The position numbers were made by a program, and so were the translations under genes. Below, piece after piece: positions 36,853 to 45,022 of a stretch of DNA of 64,000 bases. The DNA lies in assembly GCA_900541015.1 (NCBI GenBank), contig UQIB01000002.1:38471-102470 (forward strand), read 5' to 3'. Numbering within the stretch: position 1 is the first letter of the stretch; each line of letters opens with the position of its first letter. This stretch comes from an uncultured Collinsella sp. (lineage in GTDB: Bacteria; Actinomycetota; Coriobacteriia; Coriobacteriales; Coriobacteriaceae). The notes beneath the pieces are model-generated. The model ran no database searches and was not told where the DNA came from. It saw only the letters and a list, made by a program, of their open reading frames with translations.

Positions 36853-37255
36853 CAAAAGCTGCCTCCTGGGCGGCATCCGCTATGGGATAGCCGTCCTCGT
36901 CCTTTTCGATCGCAAGCGTGGCGGGAACGTTTTCCAGCGCACGCGTGATGCGCTCGGCCTCATCGGTCGAGCGATCGATGCGAAAATCGAGCTCGGGCGT
37001 AACGCGCCAATCGAGCGAGCGGGCCAACAGGCTACGGATGTGGCCCTTGGCGCTGGCGAGCGCCTCCATGACCTCGTCGTAGCGGCTCGCGTCGCACGAC
37101 ACGTACACGCGCGCGAACGAACGGTCCACCGCGACCTCGACCGCGGTCAGAGTGACCAGGTCGAGACGCGGATCGGAAACCTCAAAGAGCAGGATATAAC
37201 CGAGCTTCTCGCGAAGCTGCTCGCCCAGACGGCGGGTTGCCTGCGTTTGCTTCAT
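36845..37255 (-). CDS. rbfA: Ribosome-binding factor A
   Basis: 136 residues. Late 30S maturation factor acting on the 5' end of 16S rRNA. RRLGEQLREKLGYILLFEVSDPRLDLVTLTAVEVAVDRSFARVYVS covers the KH-like core. The LRSLLARSLDWRVTPELDFRIDRSTDEAERI segment carries the conserved P-E-L-x-F motif. AGGGGG precedes the ATG. It is 12 bases downstream of infB. Confidence 0.95.
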   Translation of the reverse strand: MKQTQATRRLGEQLREKLGYILLFEVSDPRLDLVTLTAVEVAVDRSFARVYVSCDASRYDEVMEALASAKGHIRSLLARSLDWRVTPELDFRIDRSTDEAERITRALENVPATLAIEKDEDGYPIADAAQEAAFDE

Positions 37256-37266
37256 AGCGCTACCCC

Positions 37267-39981
37267 CTACTCGGTACGGGCAACCTGGTCGATGCGGTAG
37301 CCCTCAATGGTGTCGCCAGGCTTGATGTCCTGGAAGTTCTCCAGGCCAATGCCGCCCTCGGAACCGCTCTTGAGGCTCTTGGCCTCGTCCTTGTAGTGGC
37401 GCATCGAGGCAATCTTGCCGTTGAAGACCACGATGCCGTCGCGCACCAGGCGCACGGAATCGGTCGCGGCGATCTCGCCCTCTTCGACGCGGACACCGGC
37501 GGCGATACCGACTTTGGGCACCTTGAAGGTGTCCAGGACGGTCGCAGTACCCGTGGAGACCTCGACCTCGGTGGGCTTGAGCATGCCGATGCGGGCAGCA
37601 TCGAGATCCTCGAGACACTTGTAGATGACGTCGTAGCAACGGATCTCGACGCCCTCGCGCTCGGCGGCGGAGCGGGCTTTGCCGTCGGGACGGACGCCAA
37701 AGCCGATGATGATGGCGTTGGAGGCGTCGGCCAGGACGACGTCGGTCTCGTTGATGGCGCCGACCGCGGAGTGGATTGTGTTGATGCGCACCTCGGACTG
37801 ATCCATCTTGTCGAGGGAGTCCTGAAGGGCCTCGATGGAGCCCTGGACGTCGGCCTTGATGATCAGGTTGAGCTCCTTGACCTCGGCGTCGGCGATGGTC
37901 TCGAAGAGGTTCTCGAGCGTCACGTGCTTCACGCGGCTCTGCTCCTCGATACGGGCCTTGAGCGAACGCTCGTCGGCCAGCGCACGCGCCTCGCGCTCGT
38001 CCTCGAATACGCGGAACTCGTCGCCGGCGTTGGGGACGGACTGCAGACCCAAGATCTCGACGGCGTCGGAAGGACCGGCCTCGGTAACGGCGTTGCCCTT
38101 GGGGTCGAGCATGGCGCGGACGCGGCCATAGGTGAGGCCGGCGACCAGCGTGTCGCCCACGTGCAGGGTACCGCGGGTCACGAGCACGGTGGCAACCGAG
38201 CCGCGGCCCTTATCGAGCTTAGCCTCGAGGACGTTGCCCGAAGCGAAGGTGTCAGGGTTGGCCTTGAGCTCGAGCACGTCGGCCTGGAGCAGGACAGTCT
38301 CGAGCAGGTCGTCGATACCGATCTTCTGCTTGGCCGAGATGTTGACGAACATGTTCTGTCCGCCCCACTCCTCGGGGATGATGCCGTACTCGGTGAGCTC
38401 CTGGCGCACACGGTCGGGGTTGGCACCCGGCTTATCGATCTTGTTGACGGCGACGACGATGGGAACGCCAGCGGCCTTGGCGTGGTTAATCGACTCGATG
38501 GTCTGGGGCATGACGCCGTCGTCGGCGGCCACGATCAGGATGACGATATCGGTCACCTTGGCGCCGCGGGCACGCATGGCCGTAAAGGTCGCGTGACCGG
38601 GGGTATCGATGAAGGTGATCTTGCGGTCGTTGATCATGACCTGCGAAGCGCCGATGGCCTGCGTAATGCCGCCCGCCTCGCCGGCAGCGACGCCGGTGTG
38701 ACGGATGGCGTCGAGAAGGCTCGTCTTGCCGTGGTCGACGTGGCCCATGACGGTGACGACCGGGGCGCGCGACTTAAGGTCGGCGGGATCGTCGTAGAAC
38801 GAGAAGGTGTTCTCCTCCTCGGGGGTGATGATCTTGATCTGGCGACCCAGGTCGTCGGCAACGAGCTCGACGAGGTCGTCGGACATGGACTGCGTCATGG
38901 TAAGCGGCGTGCCCAGCAGGAACAGGCGCTTGATGATGTCGTTGGCCGGAACGTCGAGCGCCTCAGCGAGCTCCTGGACGGTAACGCCCTGGGAGACCTT
39001 GATGGCGTCGAGCTCCTCGGGGTTCACGCCCTGGGCCAGCGCCTCCTCAATCTTGCGCTCCTCCTGAGCCTTTGCGGCCTCGCGCTCGCGCTTCTCCTTG
39101 CGCTTTTTGCGGCGACCGGTGGACTCACGAGAGGCCTCCTCGACGGCGGCACGAGCCTCCTCGAGCACCTTCTCGCGGCTGTACTCCTCGGCCTCGCGAG
39201 CCATGCGGCTGTAGTGGTCCTCTTCGTTGTTGTGACCGCCCTTGCGCTTCTTGCCCTTGCCCTGCTTGTCGGGGTTGGGGAAGTCCATGCCGGCAGCGAC
39301 GTTGTTGCTGGCGTTGGTGCGATGGCTGTGGGGGCGGTTCTCGGAGGCGTTGCGCTCGGAGTTGTTGTCGGAGGCGTTGCGATCGCCTCGACGGCCACCG
39401 CGACGGTCGTTGTTGCCGCCACGACGGTTGCCGCGCTCGGCAGCGCGCTCGGCCTTGGCCTTCTCCTCGGCGTCCTTCTTCTCCTTGAGCACGGTCTCCT
39501 GTGCGGCGATCTGGTCGAGCAGCGAACGGAAACGCGAACCGGAATCGGAAGCGGGAACGGCGCGGCGCTGGGCCTCGCGGGCAGCCTCCTCCTTCTCGCG
39601 GGCAAGACGCTCCTGCTCGGCCTTCTTCTTAGCCTCGGCCTCGGCGCGGGCGGCCTCCTCGGCAGCCTGGGCGGCTGCGAACTGGCGGCGCTCCTCCTCA
39701 CGTGCCTTCTCGGCGGCGATGCGCTCGCGCTCTGCCTCGGCAGCGAGTGCTGCCTCCTCGGCGGCAGCGGCCTGCTCCTCGGCCTGCTTAGCGGCCTCGA
39801 CTTCCTGGGCGCGGGCCTCGATCACCGAAGCGAGCTGCTTGCGGACCATGGCAACATAGGCGTCCTCCAGAGCGGAGGAAGCGGACTTAGCGGGAATCTT
39901 CATTTCGGCGAGATGACCCATCAGTTCCTTGGAGGTCATGCCGAACTCTTTGGCCAGGGTGGACACACGGACTTTTGCCAT
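37267..39981 (-). CDS. infB: Translation initiation factor IF-2
   Basis: 904 residues. GTPase that brings initiator tRNA to the 30S subunit. It begins with the IF2-N fold (VRVSTLAKEFGMTSKELMGHLAEM). A charged Ala/Glu/Arg/Lys-rich linker of about 330 residues follows, with Asn/Arg-rich low-complexity repeats (RGGNNDRRGGRRGDRNASDNN). The G domain has VTVMGHVDHGKTSLLDAIR (G1), DTPGHATF (G3) and NKIDKP (G4). C-terminal domains II-IV complete it. It lies in the rimP-nusA-infB-rbfA operon. The usual ylxR gene between nusA and infB is missing. Confidence 0.97.
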   Translation of the reverse strand: MAKVRVSTLAKEFGMTSKELMGHLAEMKIPAKSASSALEDAYVAMVRKQLASVIEARAQEVEAAKQAEEQAAAAEEAALAAEAERERIAAEKAREEERRQFAAAQAAEEAARAEAEAKKKAEQERLAREKEEAAREAQRRAVPASDSGSRFRSLLDQIAAQETVLKEKKDAEEKAKAERAAERGNRRGGNNDRRGGRRGDRNASDNNSERNASENRPHSHRTNASNNVAAGMDFPNPDKQGKGKKRKGGHNNEEDHYSRMAREAEEYSREKVLEEARAAVEEASRESTGRRKKRKEKREREAAKAQEERKIEEALAQGVNPEELDAIKVSQGVTVQELAEALDVPANDIIKRLFLLGTPLTMTQSMSDDLVELVADDLGRQIKIITPEEENTFSFYDDPADLKSRAPVVTVMGHVDHGKTSLLDAIRHTGVAAGEAGGITQAIGASQVMINDRKITFIDTPGHATFTAMRARGAKVTDIVILIVAADDGVMPQTIESINHAKAAGVPIVVAVNKIDKPGANPDRVRQELTEYGIIPEEWGGQNMFVNISAKQKIGIDDLLETVLLQADVLELKANPDTFASGNVLEAKLDKGRGSVATVLVTRGTLHVGDTLVAGLTYGRVRAMLDPKGNAVTEAGPSDAVEILGLQSVPNAGDEFRVFEDEREARALADERSLKARIEEQSRVKHVTLENLFETIADAEVKELNLIIKADVQGSIEALQDSLDKMDQSEVRINTIHSAVGAINETDVVLADASNAIIIGFGVRPDGKARSAAEREGVEIRCYDVIYKCLEDLDAARIGMLKPTEVEVSTGTATVLDTFKVPKVGIAAGVRVEEGEIAATDSVRLVRDGIVVFNGKIASMRHYKDEAKSLKSGSEGGIGLENFQDIKPGDTIEGYRIDQVARTE

Positions 39982-40002
39982 ATGACTTCACCTACCCTTT
40001 CT

Positions 40003-40063
40003 GGCACCTTGGGTGCCTAGAGACTGAACGAGCGTGGGGGATGCGCCGGGACCCGCCCGGCGC
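40003..40063 (-). promoter_or_regulatory. Two short hairpins in the nusA-infB intergenic region
   Basis: GGCACC/GGTGCC (40003-40017, 3-base loop) and GCGCCGGG/CCCGGCGC (40043-40063, 5-base loop) sit in the 91-bp gap before infB. Neither has a T tract. They may slow polymerase or process the message; nothing else is seen in this gap. Confidence 0.45.
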
Positions 40064-40072
40064 GACCGCGCG

Positions 40073-41320
40073 CTAGATCAGGTCCTCCGCATCATCGAAG
40101 GCGTCGGTGTCGTGGACACCGCAGAAACGGGAGCCGGGACGGGCCTGGTTGCGGCACTGGATGCCGTCCTCGGACACGAACTCGCAGCGACGGACGTCCT
40201 CGTCCTCCTCGTCACCGATCAGGTCGTCGGCAGGCTCCTCGTGAACGGGAACGTTCTTGAGGATGTCGGCGGCAAGGGTCTCGGACTTAATGTCGATGTG
40301 CCAGCCGGTCAGGCGCGCGGCGAGGCGGGCGTTCTGGCCCTCCTTGCCGATGGCGAGGGACAGCTGGTCGTCGGGCACGATGACGCCGGCATAGGCCTTC
40401 TCCTCGTCGATAAGGACGCGGGTGACCTTGGCGGGCGACAGGGCGTTGGCAACGTAGACGGCCGGATCGGCATCCCACAGGATGACGTCGACGCGCTCGC
40501 CACGGAGCTCGCCCACGACGGCGCGAACACGGCTGCCCTTGGGGCCGACGCAGGCGCCAACCGGATCCAGGCGATCGTCGAGCGAGTGGACAGCGACCTT
40601 GGAGCGCTGGCCGGGCTCGCGGGCAATCGACTTGATCTGGACGGTGCCCTCATAGATCTCGGGCACCTCCTGCTCAAACAGACGACGCATGAGCTCGGGG
40701 TGGGTGCGGGAGATGACAATCGGCGGACGGCTGTGCTCGCCGCGAACCGGCTGCAGGTTGGAGTTGGGGTCGCGGACGTCGATGATCACGGCCTTGATGT
40801 GCTGGTTATGCAGATAGCGCTCGCCCATCGGACGCTCGTTGCGCTCGTTCTCGTAACGGCGCTGGTCAAAATGCGGCAGCTCGGCCTCGACGCCATCGCG
40901 GATCTTGACGATGGTGAAGTCGGGCGTGGACTGCAGTACGGTACCGCTGATGAGGTCACCGATGCGGCCGGAGAACTCCTCGTAGATCTGCTCGCGGGCG
41001 GAGTTGCGAACGATGGCGTTGATCTCGGCCTTGGCGTGCTGGGCGGCGATGCGGCTCGTGTTCTTGGGGGTGACGTCGATCTCCTCGAACTCGGTGAAGT
41101 TGCCCTCCTCGTCCATGGAATCGTCGATCGGCTCCAGGCGGTAAACGTAAATCTTACCGGTGGTGCGGTCGATGGTCACCTTGGCGCCCCACTCAAGATG
41201 CAGGATCTCGGCATAGCTCTTGGCGAGCGACTGCTCCAGGCGGTCGATCAGATAGAGCTGGTCGATGTGCTTATCCTGGCAAAGATCCATCAGGGCGGAC
41301 ATCATGTCGGATGCTGCCAT
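40073..41320 (-). CDS. nusA: Transcription factor NusA with C-terminal zinc-finger-like tail
   Basis: 415 residues. RNA-polymerase-binding factor controlling pausing, termination and antitermination. The N-terminal domain (1-125) is followed by S1 (FSGRIGDLISGTVLQ) and two KH domains (PGQRSKVAVHSLDDRLDPVGACVGPKGSRVRAV and LSLAIGKEGQNARLAARLTGWHIDI). The extra C-terminus has a Cys/His cluster (RRCEFVSEDGIQC, then FCGVHD), in the C-x(8)-C-x(10)-C-x-x-H pattern of small GxxC/FCxxH treble-clef-like modules. That tail is not part of standard NusA. The gene follows rimP by one base. Confidence 0.94.
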   Translation of the reverse strand: MAASDMMSALMDLCQDKHIDQLYLIDRLEQSLAKSYAEILHLEWGAKVTIDRTTGKIYVYRLEPIDDSMDEEGNFTEFEEIDVTPKNTSRIAAQHAKAEINAIVRNSAREQIYEEFSGRIGDLISGTVLQSTPDFTIVKIRDGVEAELPHFDQRRYENERNERPMGERYLHNQHIKAVIIDVRDPNSNLQPVRGEHSRPPIVISRTHPELMRRLFEQEVPEIYEGTVQIKSIAREPGQRSKVAVHSLDDRLDPVGACVGPKGSRVRAVVGELRGERVDVILWDADPAVYVANALSPAKVTRVLIDEEKAYAGVIVPDDQLSLAIGKEGQNARLAARLTGWHIDIKSETLAADILKNVPVHEEPADDLIGDEEDEDVRRCEFVSEDGIQCRNQARPGSRFCGVHDTDAFDDAEDLI

Positions 41321-41321
41321 C

Positions 41322-41816
41322 TTACTTTCCTTCCTTCGCGGGCTTGAAGTCGTAGGTGGGCTTCAACTTGCACTTTTTAACATCACAGAAATCGAGGGTG
41401 ACGGACTCGCCGTCCTCGAGCTCGAGGGTCACGTCGGTCTCGGTCGCGGCGGCAATCTTGCCGGTATACTTGCGACGGCCCTCGGTGGCGGTGGAGGTAA
41501 GCTCGCAGTCCTCGCCCACAAAGCGGGCAAAGTCGCGCGGGCGGCGCAGCGGGCGCGCCATGCCCGGGCTCGACACCTCGAGCGTATAGCTCGAAGAGAT
41601 GGGGTCGAGCTCCTCGATCACGTCGCCGACCCACTTGGTATTGGCCGTGACGTCGTTGAGCGACAGGCTCTGGCCCTCGGCACCCTCGATACGCACACGC
41701 ACGCAGGGGGCCTTGGTGGCGCCCACGAGCTCCACGTCGACAATGTCGACATCGTGCTGGGGAGCGACGGCCTCGAGCGCGTCGATAATCGCCTGCTCGG
41801 TCTTGGTCTTGACCAT
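41322..41816 (-). CDS. rimP: Ribosome maturation factor RimP
   Basis: 164 residues. Needed for 30S maturation. It has the two-domain RimP layout: an N-terminal alpha/beta domain with VDIVDVELVGATKAPCVRVRIEG and the conserved LEVSSPGMARPLRRPRDF region, and a C-terminal SH3-like barrel (YTGKIAAATETDVTLELEDG). The ATG at 41816 has GGAGGTG upstream; the long frame to 41969 runs through the leader hairpin. It is the first gene of rimP-nusA-infB-rbfA, controlled by the promoter and attenuator-like hairpin upstream. Confidence 0.94.
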   Translation of the reverse strand: MVKTKTEQAIIDALEAVAPQHDVDIVDVELVGATKAPCVRVRIEGAEGQSLSLNDVTANTKWVGDVIEELDPISSSYTLEVSSPGMARPLRRPRDFARFVGEDCELTSTATEGRRKYTGKIAAATETDVTLELEDGESVTLDFCDVKKCKLKPTYDFKPAKEGK

Positions 41817-41835
41817 TGCGGCACCTCCATCCATA

Positions 41836-41869
41836 CAAAAAAGAAGCGGGGCCGAAACCCCACTTCTTT
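41836..41869 (-). terminator. Attenuator-like terminator in the rimP leader
   Basis: AAAGAAGtGGGG and CCCCgCTTCTTT pair (with one C-A interruption) around TTTCGG and are followed by TTTTTTG on the minus strand. It lies between a strong promoter (41895-41923) and the rimP start (41816), so most transcripts must pass it. Confidence 0.75.
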
Positions 41870-41894
41870 CAATTACAACTTCATTTGCAAGCAA

Positions 41895-41923
41895 ACTATA
41901 CCAATACCTGCACAAACGTGCAA
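41895..41923 (-). promoter_or_regulatory. Sigma-70 promoter of the rimP-nusA-infB operon
   Basis: On the minus strand -35 TTGCAC (41923-41918) and -10 TATAGT (41900-41895) are 17 bases apart, near consensus. The leader from the expected start near 41888 to rimP is about 70 bases and contains a terminator hairpin. Confidence 0.8.
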
Positions 41924-42013
41924 GCGATACGGAAATTCGCAGGTCAGCGTGCCCACAGCATCTCCACAAGAATAGAGCAATTGACCGCAGGCACCCAGGA
42001 GGGCAAGTGAAAA

Positions 42014-42046
42014 ACGAGGGGCGACCCGAGCGGAATCGCCCCTCGT
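42014..42046 (-). terminator. leuS terminator
   Basis: ACGAGGGGCGA (42014-42024) pairs with TCGCCCCTCGT (42036-42046). On the minus strand the stem is followed by TTTTTCAC, 30 bases after the leuS stop. Confidence 0.9.
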
Positions 42047-42075
42047 CTTTCGTGCGTCAACTATGCGCGCGGCAT

Positions 42076-44652
42076 CTACTTGACGACAAGGTTGACCAGC
42101 TTGCCGGGCACGCAGATGGCCTTGACGACCGTCTTGCCCTCGAGCCACTTGGCAACGGCTTCCTCGGCGGCAGCCTGCATCTCCTCGTTGGAGGCATCGC
42201 GGGCGACATCGATGCGGCCACGGACCTTACCGAGCACCTGGACGACGATCTGCACGGTGTCCTCGATGGACTCGGCCAGGTCGAACTCGGGCCAGGCGGC
42301 GGTGTAGGCGTTGCCCTCGCAGCCGAGTGCCTCGTGCCACAGCTCGTCGGCCCAGAACGGGCAGATGGGCGCCAGGACGCTCACGATGTCCTTGGCCACG
42401 CCGTAGCACAGCGCCTTGTCGCGGTCGGCATCCTCGGTGGCGTTGAGGTAGGCGCTCGCCGCGTTGACGAGCTCCATGACGGCCGAGATGGCGGTGTTGA
42501 ACTGACCGCGGTCAAAGTCCTCGGTGCACTTGGCGATGGTGCGGTGACGCTCGCGATAGAGCTTCATAGCGACCTCGTCGAGCGCGGACTTGTCAAAGGC
42601 CACGTTGGCGTCGCCGGACTGGACGAGCTGCCACACGATACGCCAGGCGCGCTTAATGAAACGGTTAGCGCCCTCGACGGCCTTGGGATCCCAGTCGAAG
42701 TCCTTCTCGGGCGGGGCAATAAACAGGATCGCCAGACGCATGGTGTCGGCGCCGTAGGGCTCGATGACCGAGCTCGGGGGCACGACGTTGCCCTTGGACT
42801 TGGACATGGTGTCGCCGTTCTCGTCCTTGACCATGCCCTGGCACAGCAGGTTGGTGAAGGGCTCGTCAACGCTCAGCAGGCCCAGGTCGCGCAGTGCCTT
42901 GGTAAAGAAGCGACTGTAGAGCAGGTGCAAAATGGCGTGCTCGATGCCGCCGATGTAGTTATCGACGGGCATCCAACGGTCGGCGGCCTCGCGGGAGAAG
43001 GGCAGCTCGGTGTTGTGCGGATCGGTATAGCGCAGGTAATACCAGCTGGAGCAGGTAAAGGTGTCCATGGTATCGGTCTCGCGCTTGGCCGGGCGACCGC
43101 AGACCGGGCAGGTGGTCTCGTAGAACTCCTTGCACTCGGCGAGGGTCTCGCCGGCACCCAGGTCCAGGTTCTCGGGCAGCGTCACCGGCAGCTGGTCCTC
43201 GGGCACGGGCACGATGCCGCAGTGCTCGCAGTGGATGGCCGGGATGGGGTTGCCCCAGTAACGCTGGCGGCTGATGAGCCAGTCGCGCAGACGGAACTCG
43301 ACCTTGCGACGGCCGCAGCCCATGGTCTCGAGGTCGGCCACGATGGCGGCCTCGCCCTCGGAGTGCTTACCGCCATGCATGCCGGTGTACTTGCCGGACT
43401 GGACGAGCGTGCCCTCGGCAGCGTGGGCGCAATCCCAGTCGACAGTCTCGGCATGGAAGGTATCGATGGTCTCTCCGCTCGCCTCGACGGCAGCGCGATC
43501 ATCATCGTCAAGGATGATCGGAACGATCGGCAGGCCGTACTTGCGGGCAAACTCAAAGTCGCGCTGGTCGCCGCAGGGAACGGCCATGACGGCGCCGGTG
43601 CCGTAGTCGGCAACGACATAATCGGCAACCCACACGGGGACCTTCTCACCGTTGACGGGGTTCACCACGTAGCGGCCGGTAAAGGCACCGTGCTTCTCGA
43701 GGGTGCCCTGGGCACGCTCGACGGCAGAGATATGCTTGGAGTCCTCGACGATCTTAGTGACGGCCTCCTCGTACTCCGTGCCCTCGACGAGCTCGTGCAG
43801 ACGAGCGTACTCGGGAGCCAGGACAAAGAAGGAGACGCCAAAGAGGGTATCGGCACGCGTGGTGAAGACGGTGATCTTGCCCTCGTCGCCCTCGATGGGC
43901 TCGCCATCCTTGTCGCACAGGGTAAAGTCGACTTCGGCGCCCTCGGAGCGGCCGATCCAGTTGGCCTGCATCTGCTTGACGCGCTCGGGCCAGCCGGGAA
44001 GCTTCTCCAGGTCGTCGAGCAGCTCCTGGGAGTACTCGGTGATCTTGAAGTACCACTGCTCAAGGTCGCGCTTCTCGGGCTCGGTGCCGCAGCGCCAGCA
44101 CTTGCCCTCGGTGACCTGCTCGTTGGCCAGAACAGTCTTGCAGGTAGGGCACCAGTTGACCGGGTTCTTCTTGCGGTAGACCAGGCCTTTTTCCCACATC
44201 TTCTCAAAGATCCACTGGCCCCAACGGTAGTAGTCGGGGCTGCAGGTCTTGACCATGCGATCCAGATCGTAGGAGAAGCCCATGCGCCTCATCGTGGCAA
44301 GCGCCTGATCCATGTTCTTATACGTCCAGGCGGCAGCCTGCGTGTTGTGCTTGATGGCGGCGTTCTCGGCGGGCAGGCCAAAGGCATCGAACCCGATGGG
44401 GTGCAGCACGTCGTAGCCGCGCATGCGGGCCTGACGGGCCATGGCGTCGCCGATGGTGTAGTTGCGCGCATGGCCCATGTGAAGGTCGCCCGACGGATAC
44501 GGGAACATCTCGAGCACGTACTTCTTGGGCTTACCATCGTCGGTGTCGACGGCAAAGAGGTCGGAGTCCTCCCAGGCCTTCATCCACCGGGACTCAATGG
44601 CCTGCGCGTCGTAGGCAGGGATCTCGTCCTTATGATCTGTGCAATCGCACAT
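42076..44652 (-). CDS. leuS: Leucyl-tRNA synthetase
   Basis: 858 residues. Charges tRNA-Leu. DLHMGHARNYTIGD holds the HIGH motif (HMGH). Four-Cys zinc knuckles (CPTC ... CWRCG; CPVCG) and the CP1 editing domain (TTRADTLFGVSF region) follow. MSKSKGN near the C-terminal third is the KMSKS loop; CSSWYYLRYTDP is the LeuRS-specific segment. ATG 44652 has AAAGGAG upstream, which lies at the base of a 143-bp leader hairpin. Adjacent gene guaB upstream is separated by its own terminator. Confidence 0.97.
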   Translation of the reverse strand: MCDCTDHKDEIPAYDAQAIESRWMKAWEDSDLFAVDTDDGKPKKYVLEMFPYPSGDLHMGHARNYTIGDAMARQARMRGYDVLHPIGFDAFGLPAENAAIKHNTQAAAWTYKNMDQALATMRRMGFSYDLDRMVKTCSPDYYRWGQWIFEKMWEKGLVYRKKNPVNWCPTCKTVLANEQVTEGKCWRCGTEPEKRDLEQWYFKITEYSQELLDDLEKLPGWPERVKQMQANWIGRSEGAEVDFTLCDKDGEPIEGDEGKITVFTTRADTLFGVSFFVLAPEYARLHELVEGTEYEEAVTKIVEDSKHISAVERAQGTLEKHGAFTGRYVVNPVNGEKVPVWVADYVVADYGTGAVMAVPCGDQRDFEFARKYGLPIVPIILDDDDRAAVEASGETIDTFHAETVDWDCAHAAEGTLVQSGKYTGMHGGKHSEGEAAIVADLETMGCGRRKVEFRLRDWLISRQRYWGNPIPAIHCEHCGIVPVPEDQLPVTLPENLDLGAGETLAECKEFYETTCPVCGRPAKRETDTMDTFTCSSWYYLRYTDPHNTELPFSREAADRWMPVDNYIGGIEHAILHLLYSRFFTKALRDLGLLSVDEPFTNLLCQGMVKDENGDTMSKSKGNVVPPSSVIEPYGADTMRLAILFIAPPEKDFDWDPKAVEGANRFIKRAWRIVWQLVQSGDANVAFDKSALDEVAMKLYRERHRTIAKCTEDFDRGQFNTAISAVMELVNAASAYLNATEDADRDKALCYGVAKDIVSVLAPICPFWADELWHEALGCEGNAYTAAWPEFDLAESIEDTVQIVVQVLGKVRGRIDVARDASNEEMQAAAEEAVAKWLEGKTVVKAICVPGKLVNLVVK

Positions 44653-44661
44653 ATCAGCTCC

Positions 44662-44804
44662 TTTAATCTTAGCTGGGGTCGGTCGGTTTGGCTTTATACG
44701 CTACTGCGGACAGTCCTGCGCAAGACGAAGAGCACATTAAGTGCTCTTCTTTGCGTGCGGAACTTGTAGCGAACAAAGCCAAACCGAACGACCCTAAGGT
44801 TAAC
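44662..44804 (-). promoter_or_regulatory. 143-bp near-complete palindrome in the leuS leader
   Basis: The left arm from 44662 (TTAATCTTAG, a 3-4-base bulge, then GGGTCGGTCGGTTTGGCTTT and CGCTAC to 44704) pairs with 44766-44804 (GTAGCG ... AAAGCCAAACCG ... CTAAGGTTAA). Pairing continues inward with bulges to a perfect 9-bp core, GAAGAGCAC/GTGCTCTTC. The leuS RBS (AAAGGAG, about 44660-44666) lies at its base, so RNA folding could hide it. No T-box signature is present. It may be a regulatory leader or an inserted MITE-like element. Confidence 0.7.
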
Positions 44805-44828
44805 TTGACTGATGATAGCAAATACGAC

Positions 44829-44863
44829 AAGCGAGATGCCTGCGACTTGCAGGCATCTCGCTT
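44829..44863. terminator. 15-bp perfect hairpin, guaB terminator
   Basis: AAGCGAGATGCCTGC (44829-44843) pairs with GCAGGCATCTCGCTT (44849-44863) around GACTT. It lies 160 bases past the guaB stop, before the leuS promoter region. TTTATCT follows on the plus side and TTGTCGTATTT on the minus side. Confidence 0.8.
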
Positions 44864-44920
44864 TATCTAAATAACGTGGTTGTGAATCAACCTTTGTCTG
44901 AAACTCGTTCTAGCACGAAC

Positions 44921-45020
44921 GGGTTTTCCAGGTGCCGCAGATTGCCGTGAAAGAGGAGCGACGCGTACTTTGGTACGCGAACGACGGTTTGAACGGCAAG
45001 GTGCGGTGCTTGGGAAAGCC
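44921..45020. repeat. Nested palindromic element, copy B
   Basis: Shares the core GTGAAAGAGGAG and GCGTACTTTGGTACGCGA with copy A at 2420-2515. The middle stem is TTGCCGT (44942-44948) with ACGGCAA (44993-44999). The outer stem GGTTTTCC.AGGTGCCGCA pairs with TGCGGTGCTTGGGAAAGCC with four G-U pairs and one bulge. The outer arms have no sequence likeness to copy A yet are still paired. It ends three bases before the guaB stop codon. Confidence 0.8.
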
Positions 45021-45022
45021 GC

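Noticed and set aside
37396..40020. 874-codon plus-strand open frame opposite infB
   Set aside because: Low-complexity Leu/Gly/Val protein produced by the complement of the infB linker and G domain; no RBS or family.
41599..44769. 1056-codon plus-strand open frame opposite rimP and leuS
   Set aside because: Antisense shadow of two certain genes and of the leuS leader palindrome.
44662..44804. A T-box for leuS
   Set aside because: No T-box consensus, specifier loop or antiterminator could be found; the leader is a single long palindrome.
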